A stretch of 13,417 bases of DNA. Source: Lachnospiraceae bacterium. GTDB taxonomy: Bacteria; Bacillota; Clostridia; Lachnospirales; Lachnospiraceae. The stretch spans positions 1 to 13,417 of the forward strand of contig DNJM01000161.1 of the NCBI GenBank assembly GCA_003489085.1, in the 5' to 3' direction. Positions 1 to 6,830 of this stretch are shown here, piece by piece; within the stretch, counting starts at the first letter, position 1, and each line of letters starts with the position of its first letter. The translations under genes were made by a program, and so were the position numbers. A model generated the notes under the pieces. The model was not told the origin of the DNA and did no database searches. It worked only from the letters and a program-made list of their open reading frames with translations.

Positions 1-10
1 TATATATATT

Positions 11-40
11 TTGAATAAATATATTTTTTTTAAGTATAAT
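11..40 (+). promoter_or_regulatory. Plus-strand promoter-like sequence at the window edge
   Basis: TTGAAT (11-16) and TATAAT (35-40) are spaced by 18 bp, with a perfect -10 and a 4/6 -35. A transcript would start near 47 and run against the 103-aa gene. A small hairpin (AACTGC 104-109, GCAGTT 116-121) would be in it. No plus-strand gene follows, so it could drive an antisense RNA or be chance in AT-rich DNA. Confidence 0.3.
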
Positions 41-156
41 AGGGAAAGGCATAGAAACACTCTGAAGGGTAATCGGATTAAAAATTATCCAATTGAGTAA
101 TAGAACTGCCGTTCTGCAGTTAGATTTGAAAATAGAATCCATATATAAAGCTGGCT
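41..156. other. AT-rich intergenic tail after the 103-aa gene
   Basis: Beyond the promoter-like sequence, this stretch holds only weak hairpins: AACTGC/GCAGTT at 104-121, and AATAGA (132-137) pairing with TCTATT (156-161). Neither has a U-tract on the minus strand, so no clear terminator for the 103-aa gene is visible. I see no gene here. Confidence 0.4.
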
Positions 157-468
157 CTATTCAAACAGCTCGCTTATATTATTTTCATCAAATGCTTCCG
201 GATACATTTCAAAAGGAACATTTCTAAAAGAATCATTCTTACATTCTTCTTCTGATAATCCCAGCGCCATCCCGGCATGACTTCTGATCACAGTGAGCAT
301 GCGTGTCAGCAGCCATTGCTTATCGCATTCCTTACTCTTGTATTTTCCCCGGCTTACAAATTGTGTCCATTTATTCAGATTATGGGTTTCCAGGTACTTG
401 AAAACTTCATATATCATATGCATTTCATTTTCCGTACATTCTAAGAGATACCTTTTATCCGATTTCAA
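157..468 (-). CDS. Hypothetical 103-aa protein with TTG start
   Basis: I do not recognise this 103-residue protein. It begins MKSDKRYLLECTENEMHMIYEVFKYL in pieces that suggest a beta-strand followed by an amphipathic helix, has no membrane segment or signal peptide, and ends with an acidic tail rich in Glu and Asp. The start codon is TTG (466-468), chosen because a perfect AGGAGG lies 8 nt upstream and an extended -10 promoter lies about 37 nt further up. The N-terminal pattern loosely recalls small phage or mobile-element proteins with a strand-helix opening, but that is only an impression. It is separated from kdpE by the long hairpin, so it is probably its own transcription unit. Confidence 0.68.
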   Translation of the reverse strand: MKSDKRYLLECTENEMHMIYEVFKYLETHNLNKWTQFVSRGKYKSKECDKQWLLTRMLTVIRSHAGMALGLSEEECKNDSFRNVPFEMYPEAFDENNISELFE

Positions 469-504
469 TGTGGCTTCCTCCTATAGCAATATTATTTTGC
501 TTCT

Positions 505-510
505 AGTATA
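505..510 (-). promoter_or_regulatory. Extended -10 promoter of the 103-aa gene
   Basis: On the minus strand the sequence TGGTATACT supplies TATACT (5/6 match to TATAAT) with the TGn extension. No good -35 is seen at the right distance, which is common for extended -10 promoters. The predicted start near 498 gives a leader of about 30 nt that includes the AGGAGG site at about 476-481. Confidence 0.5.
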
Positions 511-614
511 CCACACTCAAAATAAATTTCTACACTTTCCATTCGACATTCTTTTCTTAATTACGACACACTCCCCCACTGATTGCATTTTTGCAGGAAA
601 CCCTTGTATCCATT

Positions 615-662
615 TAGCATCGGTGTCCAGGGGGCAACACGCCTCCCTGGACACCGATGCTA
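615..662 (-). terminator. Long hairpin downstream of kdpE, possible transcript end
   Basis: An 18-bp perfect inverted repeat (615-632 with 645-662, outer bases TAGCATCGG and CCGATGCTA) begins 37 nt past the kdpE stop. Three further inner pairs (GGC/GCC) and a one-base bulge close on a 5-nt loop AACAC. The position suits the end of the kdp transcript. It lacks a U-tract on either strand, so it is not a canonical rho-independent terminator. It may instead protect the 3' end or be a dispersed repeat. Confidence 0.45.
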
Positions 663-699
663 TCTTTGATAGAATACGCTGAAATATCTGTCGGAATAA

Positions 700-1401
700 C
701 TATTCAACTTTCATCATACGATATCCCACGCCAATATGTGTCTGAATATACTGCGGAGAATCCGGTTCCGGCTCCAGTTTCTTACGTAATGTTGCCATAA
801 AAACACGCAAAGATGCAACATCATTTTCCCAGCTTCGTCCCCAGATATTCTGTGTGATAAAAGTATGCGTCAGTACCTTACCTACATTTTTGGAAAGTAA
901 GCACAGCAGTTTATATTCGATTGGCGTCAGATGCAGTTCCTGCTCATTCAAATATGCACAGCCGCCTGCATAATCCACCCGCAATTTCCCATTTACAAAT
1001 TCGGAATTTGCCGCCAGCATTCCTGCCGTCATAAAAGAAAGCCTGCGCTGCGTAACCCGAAGCCTTGCCAGCAATTCTTCTACGGAGAAAGGCTTCGTCA
1101 GATAATCGTCCGCACCGGCGTCCAGGGCTTCGATTTTATCACTGTCCTCACTTCTGGCGCTGATAACGATGATCGGAAGATTAGACCATGAGCGGATATT
1201 TTTAATGACCTGAACCCCATCGATATCAGGCAATCCCAGATCCAGCAGTACAATATCCGGATTATGCGAGGATGCTTCCAGAATCGCAGACTCCCCGCTG
1301 CCTGCCACCAGATAACGGTACTCATTCGTCTTTAATGTTGTTGTGATCAGGTTGCGAATCGGAAGATCATCCTCCACAACCAATACCAAAGGTTTATTCA
1401 T
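700..1401 (-). CDS. kdpE: Response regulator KdpE (OmpR family)
   Basis: This 233-aa response regulator is the partner of KdpD. The receiver domain (1 to about 120) has the acidic pair Asp11/Asp12, phospho-acceptor Asp54 in VLLDLGLPD, Ser81 in the Thr/Ser position, and Lys103 in DDYLTKPFS. An OmpR/PhoB winged-helix DNA-binding domain fills about 130-230 and ends in the usual YIQTHIGVGYRM segment. The ATG at 1399-1401 overlaps the kdpD end by 8 nt, indicating translational coupling. A frame extension to 1521 lies wholly inside kdpD and adds non-family sequence, so I reject it. In this locus the usual target operon kdpFABC is missing, so its targets may be the kdpC-ktrBA genes here, distant kdpAB genes, or both. 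Confidence 0.96.
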   Translation of the reverse strand: MNKPLVLVVEDDLPIRNLITTTLKTNEYRYLVAGSGESAILEASSHNPDIVLLDLGLPDIDGVQVIKNIRSWSNLPIIVISARSEDSDKIEALDAGADDYLTKPFSVEELLARLRVTQRRLSFMTAGMLAANSEFVNGKLRVDYAGGCAYLNEQELHLTPIEYKLLCLLSKNVGKVLTHTFITQNIWGRSWENDVASLRVFMATLRKKLEPEPDSPQYIQTHIGVGYRMMKVE

Positions 1402-4084
1402 GCAATTCAACCTCCCCTGCCGGTAATGTAAATGTAAAGATACTGCCGCTTGGCAAATTATCAGATACAGAAATTGTGCCTCCATGCGCTGTGACAATAG
1501 ACTTGCATAAGGAAAGTCCAAGTCCTAAACTCCTGCGGCTGTCTGCGATCTTATTAGCTCCACTATAGAACATATCAAAAATACGCGGCTTCTGCGCGTC
1601 TGGAATGCCCGGTCCATTATCAGAAACAGATACGATGACCCACTTATCTTTCTTTTCCGTACGAATCTCAATAATAGAACCTGGCGGTGTATATTTAATC
1701 GCATTATCTACCAGATTGATAATAACCTGAACCATCAGTTTTACATCGATGTGAACCAGAAGTAAATCGTGTGAAGAACAAACCTGTATCGTATGTTCCT
1801 GACTTTTACGGTTAATATGCCGCAGAGCCTCTGTAATTACTTCATCAATCAATTCTACGGATAGATTCAGGTTTACCTGCCCGCCTTCAATTCTGGTGAC
1901 TGCCAGAAGATTCTCCACCAGATTAATCAACCAGATAGAATCATCATAAATATCCTTAAAGGTCTGCATTCTGCTGGCACTGTCCATTTTTTCATAGTTC
2001 GCCAGAAGATTCCCTGCGCTGCCGGAAATAGAAGTCAGCGGGGTCCGAAGATCATGAGAAATCGCCCGAAGCAGATTGGACCGCAGCTGCTCATTTTTTG
2101 CCAAAATTGCAGTTTCTTCTTTTTCCTTTGCGTTTTTAATGTTCTCAAGAGCCAATGCACATTCTCCCAGTATGGACAGTAAAACACTGTTTTCAAAGGA
2201 GTCCAACGGAATTTCATCCATCGCAATTCCTACCACACCATATACCTGATGATTGACCCGGATAGCCAGATATAAGCATTTTGCATTCGCCAGGGTTCCG
2301 GTTGTTGCCCCTGCATGTTTATTATTTTGATATGCCCACATAGCTACCGCCTTTTCATTTTCAGAGATCAGGTCGCACTGATTACTGTCCTCCATTCGAT
2401 ACACATTAGGAGACAGCAATTCTTTTCCATCCGATGGGTAAATCACCAGATCTCTGTTTAACAATTTCATAATCTGTCCGGCTGCTGCGTCTAAAATAGA
2501 TTTTTCTTCCTTTTCTCTTTGAAAGAGCTGATTCGTTTCAAAAAGTATTTTGGTTCGAAATGCTGCGCGCGCAGATTGTCTTGCGATATCCTTCAGCTTC
2601 GCGGCAAGGGAACTCGTCAAAAGGGAAACCATAAACATAATCACAAAGGTCGCAATATATTCGGAATCATCAAAATGGAAGGTAAAGCGCGGAACCGTAA
2701 AAAAGAAATTAAATACAAGCACACTCACAAATGAGGTGACAAGTCCGCAAATCCAACTGGTTGTGATCGTTGAAATAATCAATACCCCCAGAATATAAAC
2801 TGCAATGATATTCGCTTCTGTAAATCCCAAAGAATAAAAAGCATACCCTATCAATGTAGAAGCCAACATAACCAATATAATCTTCCCAATATCCCGTACA
2901 GGCATTACACTCGGCAGGTTTATTTTAGATAACCGATATTTACTGCTGGCATCGGAATCAGGAATTACGTGAATATCAAGATTGGGAGCCGTAGCAATCA
3001 GCCGCTCCGTCAATGTCGGTTTACTAAAAAAGCCTTTTCTGGCTGCCATATTACGGCCGATCACAATTTGAGAAACGCTGGAAAGTCTCGCAAACTCTGC
3101 AATCTGATAGGGTACGTCTTCTCCATAGCTGGTTTCAATAGTAGCCCCAAGCTGTTTTGCCAGATGGGTATTCTCTCGCAGCCTTTTTTTATCATCCTCA
3201 TCCATAGCCGCGGTATCTGGCGTTTCCACAAAAAGCGCTGTAAAGTTCCCCCGAAATGCCATCGCCATCCTTGCCGCCGTGCGGATAATTTTCGCATTGG
3301 ACGGAGAAGAAGAGAGACATACCAGAATATGTTCGTCGGTATGATAATTGCTGCGGCTTTGAATTCTGGCGCTTTCCGTCAGAAGATTCACCCTGTCTGC
3401 GCAGCGCCGCAGCGCAATTTCACGCAGTGCAGTCAGATTTTCTATGGTAAAAAAATTAACAGCCGCGCGTTCCGCCTGATCTGCCTGGTAGATATTCCCG
3501 CTTTCCAAGCGTTCCAACAGCTCCGCCGGCTCAATATCTACCAGCTCCACCTGGTCAGCCTTATTAAAAACAGAATCCGGGATCCGTTCTCTTACCATAA
3601 TTCCGGTAATCGAAGCCACAATATCATTTAAGCTTTCAATATGCTGAACATTAACCGTTGTATAGACATTAATACCGGCGTTTAATAATTCTTTTACATC
3701 CTGGTAACGCTTCGTATGACGGCTTCCGTCCGCATTCGTATGAGCAAGCTCATCGACAAGTATGAGCTGAGGCTTTCTTTTCAAGGCCGCATCAATATCA
3801 AATTCACGAAGCATAATTTCACCATGACGAACCCTTTTTACCGGAATCTGCTCCAATCCCCGGAGCAGCGCGGCTGTCTGCGGACGCGTATGAGGTTCTA
3901 TATACCCTGACACCACATCTATTCCACGTTCCTTCGCCTGGTGCGCAGCCTGCAGCATTGCATAAGTTTTCCCTACTCCGGCAGCATAACCAAAAAAAAT
4001 CTTCAGCTTTCCATGTCTTTTGTCAGATGTATCATTGCGAACCGCACGCAATAATTGATCCGGGTCCTGTCTTGGAAGTTCCAT
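1394..4084 (-). CDS. kdpD: Sensor histidine kinase KdpD
   Basis: This full-length 896-aa KdpD is the membrane sensor of K+ limitation and osmotic stress. The domains are in standard order. The N-terminal KdpD domain has Walker A GYAAGVGKT (32-40) and Walker B LILVDELAHTN (107-117). A universal-stress-protein-like domain spans about 250-376. Four transmembrane helices (DUF4118) lie at about 398-495, and a GAF-like region at about 515-650. The HisKA domain has the phospho-acceptor His677 in AISHDLRTPLTS. The HATPase domain has an N box with Asn794 (INLVDNAIKY), SDNGPGIP (821-828) and GLGLSLCKS. In the USP domain, C-L-S-S-S at 256-260, 20 residues, then FTALF at 281-285 match the c-di-AMP motif of S. 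aureus KdpD except for a final Phe in place of Tyr. The ATG has an AAGGAGG ribosome binding site. The 3' end overlaps kdpE by 8 nt. Confidence 0.97.
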   Translation of the reverse strand: MELPRQDPDQLLRAVRNDTSDKRHGKLKIFFGYAAGVGKTYAMLQAAHQAKERGIDVVSGYIEPHTRPQTAALLRGLEQIPVKRVRHGEIMLREFDIDAALKRKPQLILVDELAHTNADGSRHTKRYQDVKELLNAGINVYTTVNVQHIESLNDIVASITGIMVRERIPDSVFNKADQVELVDIEPAELLERLESGNIYQADQAERAAVNFFTIENLTALREIALRRCADRVNLLTESARIQSRSNYHTDEHILVCLSSSPSNAKIIRTAARMAMAFRGNFTALFVETPDTAAMDEDDKKRLRENTHLAKQLGATIETSYGEDVPYQIAEFARLSSVSQIVIGRNMAARKGFFSKPTLTERLIATAPNLDIHVIPDSDASSKYRLSKINLPSVMPVRDIGKIILVMLASTLIGYAFYSLGFTEANIIAVYILGVLIISTITTSWICGLVTSFVSVLVFNFFFTVPRFTFHFDDSEYIATFVIMFMVSLLTSSLAAKLKDIARQSARAAFRTKILFETNQLFQREKEEKSILDAAAGQIMKLLNRDLVIYPSDGKELLSPNVYRMEDSNQCDLISENEKAVAMWAYQNNKHAGATTGTLANAKCLYLAIRVNHQVYGVVGIAMDEIPLDSFENSVLLSILGECALALENIKNAKEKEETAILAKNEQLRSNLLRAISHDLRTPLTSISGSAGNLLANYEKMDSASRMQTFKDIYDDSIWLINLVENLLAVTRIEGGQVNLNLSVELIDEVITEALRHINRKSQEHTIQVCSSHDLLLVHIDVKLMVQVIINLVDNAIKYTPPGSIIEIRTEKKDKWVIVSVSDNGPGIPDAQKPRIFDMFYSGANKIADSRRSLGLGLSLCKSIVTAHGGTISVSDNLPSGSIFTFTLPAGEVELHE

Positions 4085-4125
4085 TGCGAGTCCTCCTTCC
4101 GATAGAAATACAGGAAACTGTATTC

Positions 4126-4152
4126 TTTATATTTATCATAATTGTCGTTCAA
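4126..4152 (-). promoter_or_regulatory. Possible internal promoter for kdpDE
   Basis: In the 85-bp gap before kdpD the minus strand has TTGAAC (4147-4152) and TATAAA (4126-4131) with a 15-bp spacer, about 40 bp before the kdpD start. The -10 matches 5/6 and the -35 matches 4/6, but the spacer is short. An alternative -35, TTGACT, overlaps at 4152-4157. Such a promoter would give basal sensor expression independent of the transport genes. Confidence 0.28.
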
Positions 4153-4169
4153 GTCAAAAAGGGATGCTT

Positions 4170-4685
4170 TTACAGCCTGCTTACGGCAGCTTCTTCTTGA
4201 ATGCATTCTACGAATCGATTGGCGGATGACGCCTTTGGCTCTTTCCGATATAATATTTTTTGTACAACCGTTCCGTCTACAATCGGTTCAATCGGCAATC
4301 CGCCGTATTTCATCATAACAGGCGTGTAGCTCATGAAAACTTTTTTTACGTTATAACACATATCGATAGGAAGATCCATATTTTCAGGCAGAAAAACCAC
4401 ATCTAATTTATGAACGGCAAATTCTTTTATTAAATCCTTTTCGTTTCCATAAAAAATGCGTGCTGAAATATCCGTATATATTTGCGAATACCGTTCCAGA
4501 ATATCTGCAACATTGTCTGAAACGAAAGGATTGGAAAGGCCGATCCGTAAGGTATTTTCACCAAACTGGCTTTCGGACTCTTGCTCCGGATGATTTTCTT
4601 CCAGAAAACAATCGAGTTTTTTCATTAGAAACCAGCCCGCAATAAGCAGGATTGCCACAACCGTCAGAAATAGCAGCACATACAT
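4170..4685 (-). CDS. Membrane-tethered protein with a LysR-effector-like half domain
   Basis: This 171-aa protein starts with a hydrophobic anchor (about residues 2-21), followed by a short acidic linker and a globular part. Residues 46-100 (from LRIGLSNPF through LDVVFLP) read like the first subdomain of a LysR-type substrate-binding domain, with its strand-helix-strand order. Residues 139-165 (TVVQKILYRKEPKASSANRF) resemble the final segment of that domain. Most of the intervening second subdomain seems absent. There is no helix-turn-helix. The ATG at 4683-4685 has an AAAGGGGTGA ribosome binding site. The gene sits 30 nt after ktrA and 85 nt before kdpD. Membrane anchoring by its hydrophobic N-terminus suggests an accessory sensor or modulator for KtrAB or KdpD, which is inference. 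I know no named family with this layout; a degenerate binding protein is the alternative. Confidence 0.7.
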   Translation of the reverse strand: MYVLLFLTVVAILLIAGWFLMKKLDCFLEENHPEQESESQFGENTLRIGLSNPFVSDNVADILERYSQIYTDISARIFYGNEKDLIKEFAVHKLDVVFLPENMDLPIDMCYNVKKVFMSYTPVMMKYGGLPIEPIVDGTVVQKILYRKEPKASSANRFVECIQEEAAVSRL

Positions 4686-4715
4686 ATTTTCACCCCTTTA
4701 TAAGATTACCCGTTC

Positions 4716-5363
4716 TTATATATGGAAGCATTTTTGCAGATTCTTGTTTCTTCCCAGCACCAGCATGGTATCTCCCGTTTCTAGTTCCATGTCGGGAGAT
4801 ATCGTAAGCTCCAATGTTCCTCTTTTTTTAATCCCCATAATATTGATATGAAATTTTTTCCGAATATCGATTTGCCTGATTGTATGGCCAATCCACTCCC
4901 TGGGAACCGCCACTTCAAACATCGCATGATCTTCATCCAGCTCTATATAATCCAAAATATGGTCGGCAGTATATCGAATTGCAGTCCATTTGGCAAGCTG
5001 CTTTTCAGGATAAACTACCTCGTCGGCTCCATTACGTAAAAGAAATTTTGCCTGCACATCCCTGGCCGCTCTCGCCACAACCATTTTTGCCCCTCGTTCC
5101 TTAAGCAGAGACGTCGTTTCCAGAGAACTTTGAAAGTCATTGCCAATCGCTACGATACAGACATCATAATTACGAATGCCAAGCGACTCTAAAAAATCCA
5201 CATTTGTGCTGTCGCCGATCTGTGCATTCGTCACAAATGGCAGCACAGCATCTACACGTTCTTCGACCTGATCAACCGCCATTACCTGATGCCCTAACCG
5301 ATTTAAATGAAGAGCGATGTGCCTTCCAAATCGTCCCAGTCCAATTAAAAGTATTGATTTCAT
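4716..5363 (-). CDS. ktrA: KtrA/TrkA-family RCK potassium channel regulator
   Basis: This 215-aa cytoplasmic protein has one RCK unit. The N-terminal Rossmann (RCK_N) domain shows GLGRFG at residues 8-13 and the acidic Asp31 ending strand 2 (VMAVD), as expected for nucleotide (ATP/ADP or NAD) binding. A RCK_C domain follows from about residue 135 to the end. RCK_C of S. aureus KtrA binds cyclic di-AMP, so similar control is possible here, but individual ligand residues cannot be confirmed by eye. I chose the ATG at 5361-5363, which has a GGGAGG ribosome binding site and begins MKSILLIGLGRFG. A start 28 codons upstream would run into ktrB and add no family sequence. Together with KtrB it forms a gated K+ uptake system. 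Confidence 0.93.
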   Translation of the reverse strand: MKSILLIGLGRFGRHIALHLNRLGHQVMAVDQVEERVDAVLPFVTNAQIGDSTNVDFLESLGIRNYDVCIVAIGNDFQSSLETTSLLKERGAKMVVARAARDVQAKFLLRNGADEVVYPEKQLAKWTAIRYTADHILDYIELDEDHAMFEVAVPREWIGHTIRQIDIRKKFHINIMGIKKRGTLELTISPDMELETGDTMLVLGRNKNLQKCFHI

Positions 5364-5379
5364 ATCTTGTTTCCTCCCT

Positions 5380-6711
5380 TTATCCAACTGTAATTGTCTC
5401 CTGTGGAAGTCTTGCAGCTTGTCTTTGTGTTCCGGACAAAGTTGCAAAGATCAATGTCAGTCCTCCCACGCGGCCAAAAAACATAAGTAAAATCAAAATC
5501 AGCCTGGATATTATACTCAGATTCGGTGTTATCCCCAGCGTTAATCCAACCGTTCCGATTGCCGAAGCGGTTTCAAAAAGACAGGTTAGCATGGGAAGCT
5601 TCTCGATAATACTGATTACCAGCCCTCCAAGGAAAAATAATATAAGATACATGAGCAATATGGTCGCCGCATTTTTAATCACCTTATCATGAATTCTTCT
5701 TCCAAATAGCTGCGTATCTTCTTTTCTAAAAAAGGCGGAAGCCGCAGCGGCAAACAGCACCGCCATTGTTGTCGTTTTCATACCTCCCGCAGTAGATCCG
5801 GGGCTTCCTCCGATTAGCATTAAAACAATGACAACAGACTGTCCCGCTTCACTCATATCATTTAAATCTACCGTATTAAAACCTGCCGTCCTCGGCGTTA
5901 CCGATTGAAACAACGAACTTAAAATTCTCCTGCCAGGTGCAAGAGATGCAAATTCCCAGAAGTAAAAGTAAATTGCCGAAAGGCTCAAAAGAACAGCCGT
6001 CGTATAGAGGATGACCTTGCTTTGCATTCTGTAGCGATGTACATGCAGCTTATTTATACGCATATCATCCCATGTCAGAAAACCGGCCCCACCCACGATA
6101 ATCAAAATCATAATCGTAAAATTAATAATAGGTTCATCCGCATAAGCAGTCAGAGAAGAAAATGCCTGTTTTGCACCCATCAGGTCGAATCCTGCATTGC
6201 AAAAAGCAGATACGGAATGAAACAACGCCATCCAAAGCCCCCTGCTGCCAAAATCCCGGCAAAAGATAGGGGCCATAACGGCCGCTCCCGTTAATTCAGC
6301 CAATAGTGTAACCTTTATAATAAAGTTTGTCAGTCTCACGATACCGCCCACTTTTGGAGCAGAAAGGGCCTCCTGCATGGTACTTCGCTGCATCAGCGAA
6401 ATTCTTCTCCCGGAAATCATGGCGAAAGAAGCCGCTACCGTAATCACTCCCATACCTCCGACCTGAATGAGAAGCATAATAACAAACTGTCCAAAAAGCG
6501 ACCAATGGCTGGCCGTATCGTAAAGAACAAGGCCTGTCACACAAACTGCAGAAGTCGATGTAAATAAAGCATCTAAAAACGATGTATTTACACCTTCTCC
6601 GCAGGAAATCGGCAGCATCAATAAAAGTGTTCCCATCATAATCACACAGGAGAATCCCAAAATGATAATCTGATAGGATGTTAATTTGTTTTTATAAACA
6701 AACTTGTTCAT
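5380..6711 (-). CDS. ktrB: KtrB/TrkH-family potassium channel subunit
   Basis: This 443-aa polytopic membrane protein is the pore-forming subunit of a Ktr/Trk K+ uptake system. The four pore-loop repeats and their selectivity-filter glycines are visible: SAVCVTGL (Gly60), SVSAFCNAGF (Gly174), SVTPRTAGFN (Gly277) and TASAIGTVGLTLG (Gly389). The gating-loop segment GGSPGSTAGGMKTTT (301-315) of the third repeat is present, as is the conserved Arg414 in FFGRVGG near the C-terminus. Length and single-domain layout fit KtrB better than longer proteobacterial TrkH. The ATG at 6709-6711 has an AAGGGG ribosome binding site. The stop is 16 nt before ktrA, whose RCK protein should gate this channel. Placement between kdpC and kdpDE suggests control by the KdpDE system. 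Confidence 0.94.
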   Translation of the reverse strand: MNKFVYKNKLTSYQIIILGFSCVIMMGTLLLMLPISCGEGVNTSFLDALFTSTSAVCVTGLVLYDTASHWSLFGQFVIMLLIQVGGMGVITVAASFAMISGRRISLMQRSTMQEALSAPKVGGIVRLTNFIIKVTLLAELTGAAVMAPIFCRDFGSRGLWMALFHSVSAFCNAGFDLMGAKQAFSSLTAYADEPIINFTIMILIIVGGAGFLTWDDMRINKLHVHRYRMQSKVILYTTAVLLSLSAIYFYFWEFASLAPGRRILSSLFQSVTPRTAGFNTVDLNDMSEAGQSVVIVLMLIGGSPGSTAGGMKTTTMAVLFAAAASAFFRKEDTQLFGRRIHDKVIKNAATILLMYLILFFLGGLVISIIEKLPMLTCLFETASAIGTVGLTLGITPNLSIISRLILILLMFFGRVGGLTLIFATLSGTQRQAARLPQETITVG

Positions 6712-6732
6712 GCTCGTGGTACCCCTTCACGC

Positions 6733-6791
6733 TTCTTTATCCGCTCTTTATCATACGCTTCTCCGGATAAAGAACGTAAAAGGATATCCTT
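6733..6791. promoter_or_regulatory. Structured leader upstream of ktrB: inverted and direct repeats
   Basis: The 119-bp gap between kdpC and ktrB holds an 11-bp perfect inverted repeat, TTCTTTATCCG (6733-6743) and CGGATAAAGAA (6764-6774), with a 20-nt loop. The left arm overlaps a direct repeat TTTATC-N5-TTTATC (6736-6741 and 6747-6752) with an 11-bp period, the geometry of OmpR-family sites such as the E. coli KdpE box. A 12-bp palindrome AAGGATATCCTT follows at 6780-6791. The hairpin has no U-tract, so it is not an ordinary terminator. It could be a regulator-binding site or an mRNA processing or attenuation structure. I see no clear ydaO-type c-di-AMP riboswitch signature. Confidence 0.4.
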
Positions 6792-6830
6792 ATCTATATT
6801 AAGATCATCTAAAGATGCAGCCTTGCCGCG

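Larger units (their letters stand above)
469..699. other. Intergenic region between kdpE and the 103-aa gene
   Basis: This 231-bp AT-rich stretch contains the 18-bp hairpin after kdpE and the promoter of the 103-aa gene. A plus-strand open frame crosses it, but it shows no protein-like features and reads through the hairpin. I see no RNA gene here. Confidence 0.5.

Noticed and set aside
104..121. Small hairpin as terminator of the 103-aa gene
   Set aside because: The stem is only 6 bp and there is no U-tract on the minus strand.
293..682. 129-codon plus-strand open frame spanning the 103-aa gene and the kdpE hairpin
   Set aside because: It is antisense to a better-supported gene, runs through the hairpin, has no ribosome binding site of note and no protein-like features.
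1402..1521. N-terminal extension of kdpE
   Set aside because: The added 40 residues lie inside kdpD and do not belong to the receiver domain. The ATG at 1401 gives a normal KdpE.
2969..3631. 220-codon plus-strand open frame opposite kdpD
   Set aside because: It lies wholly antisense to conserved KdpD domains and its translation looks like a random Cys/Arg-rich shadow.
4003..4206. 67-codon minus-strand frame over the gap between the 171-aa gene and kdpD
   Set aside because: It overlaps the ends of both flanking genes in another frame and lacks a ribosome binding site. It could only matter if the 171-aa gene were frameshifted, for which I see no sign.
6712..6830. c-di-AMP (ydaO-type) or other known riboswitch upstream of ktrB
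   Set aside because: The 119-bp gap is short and I cannot match it to the ydaO consensus. The repeats look more like protein sites or a simple hairpin.
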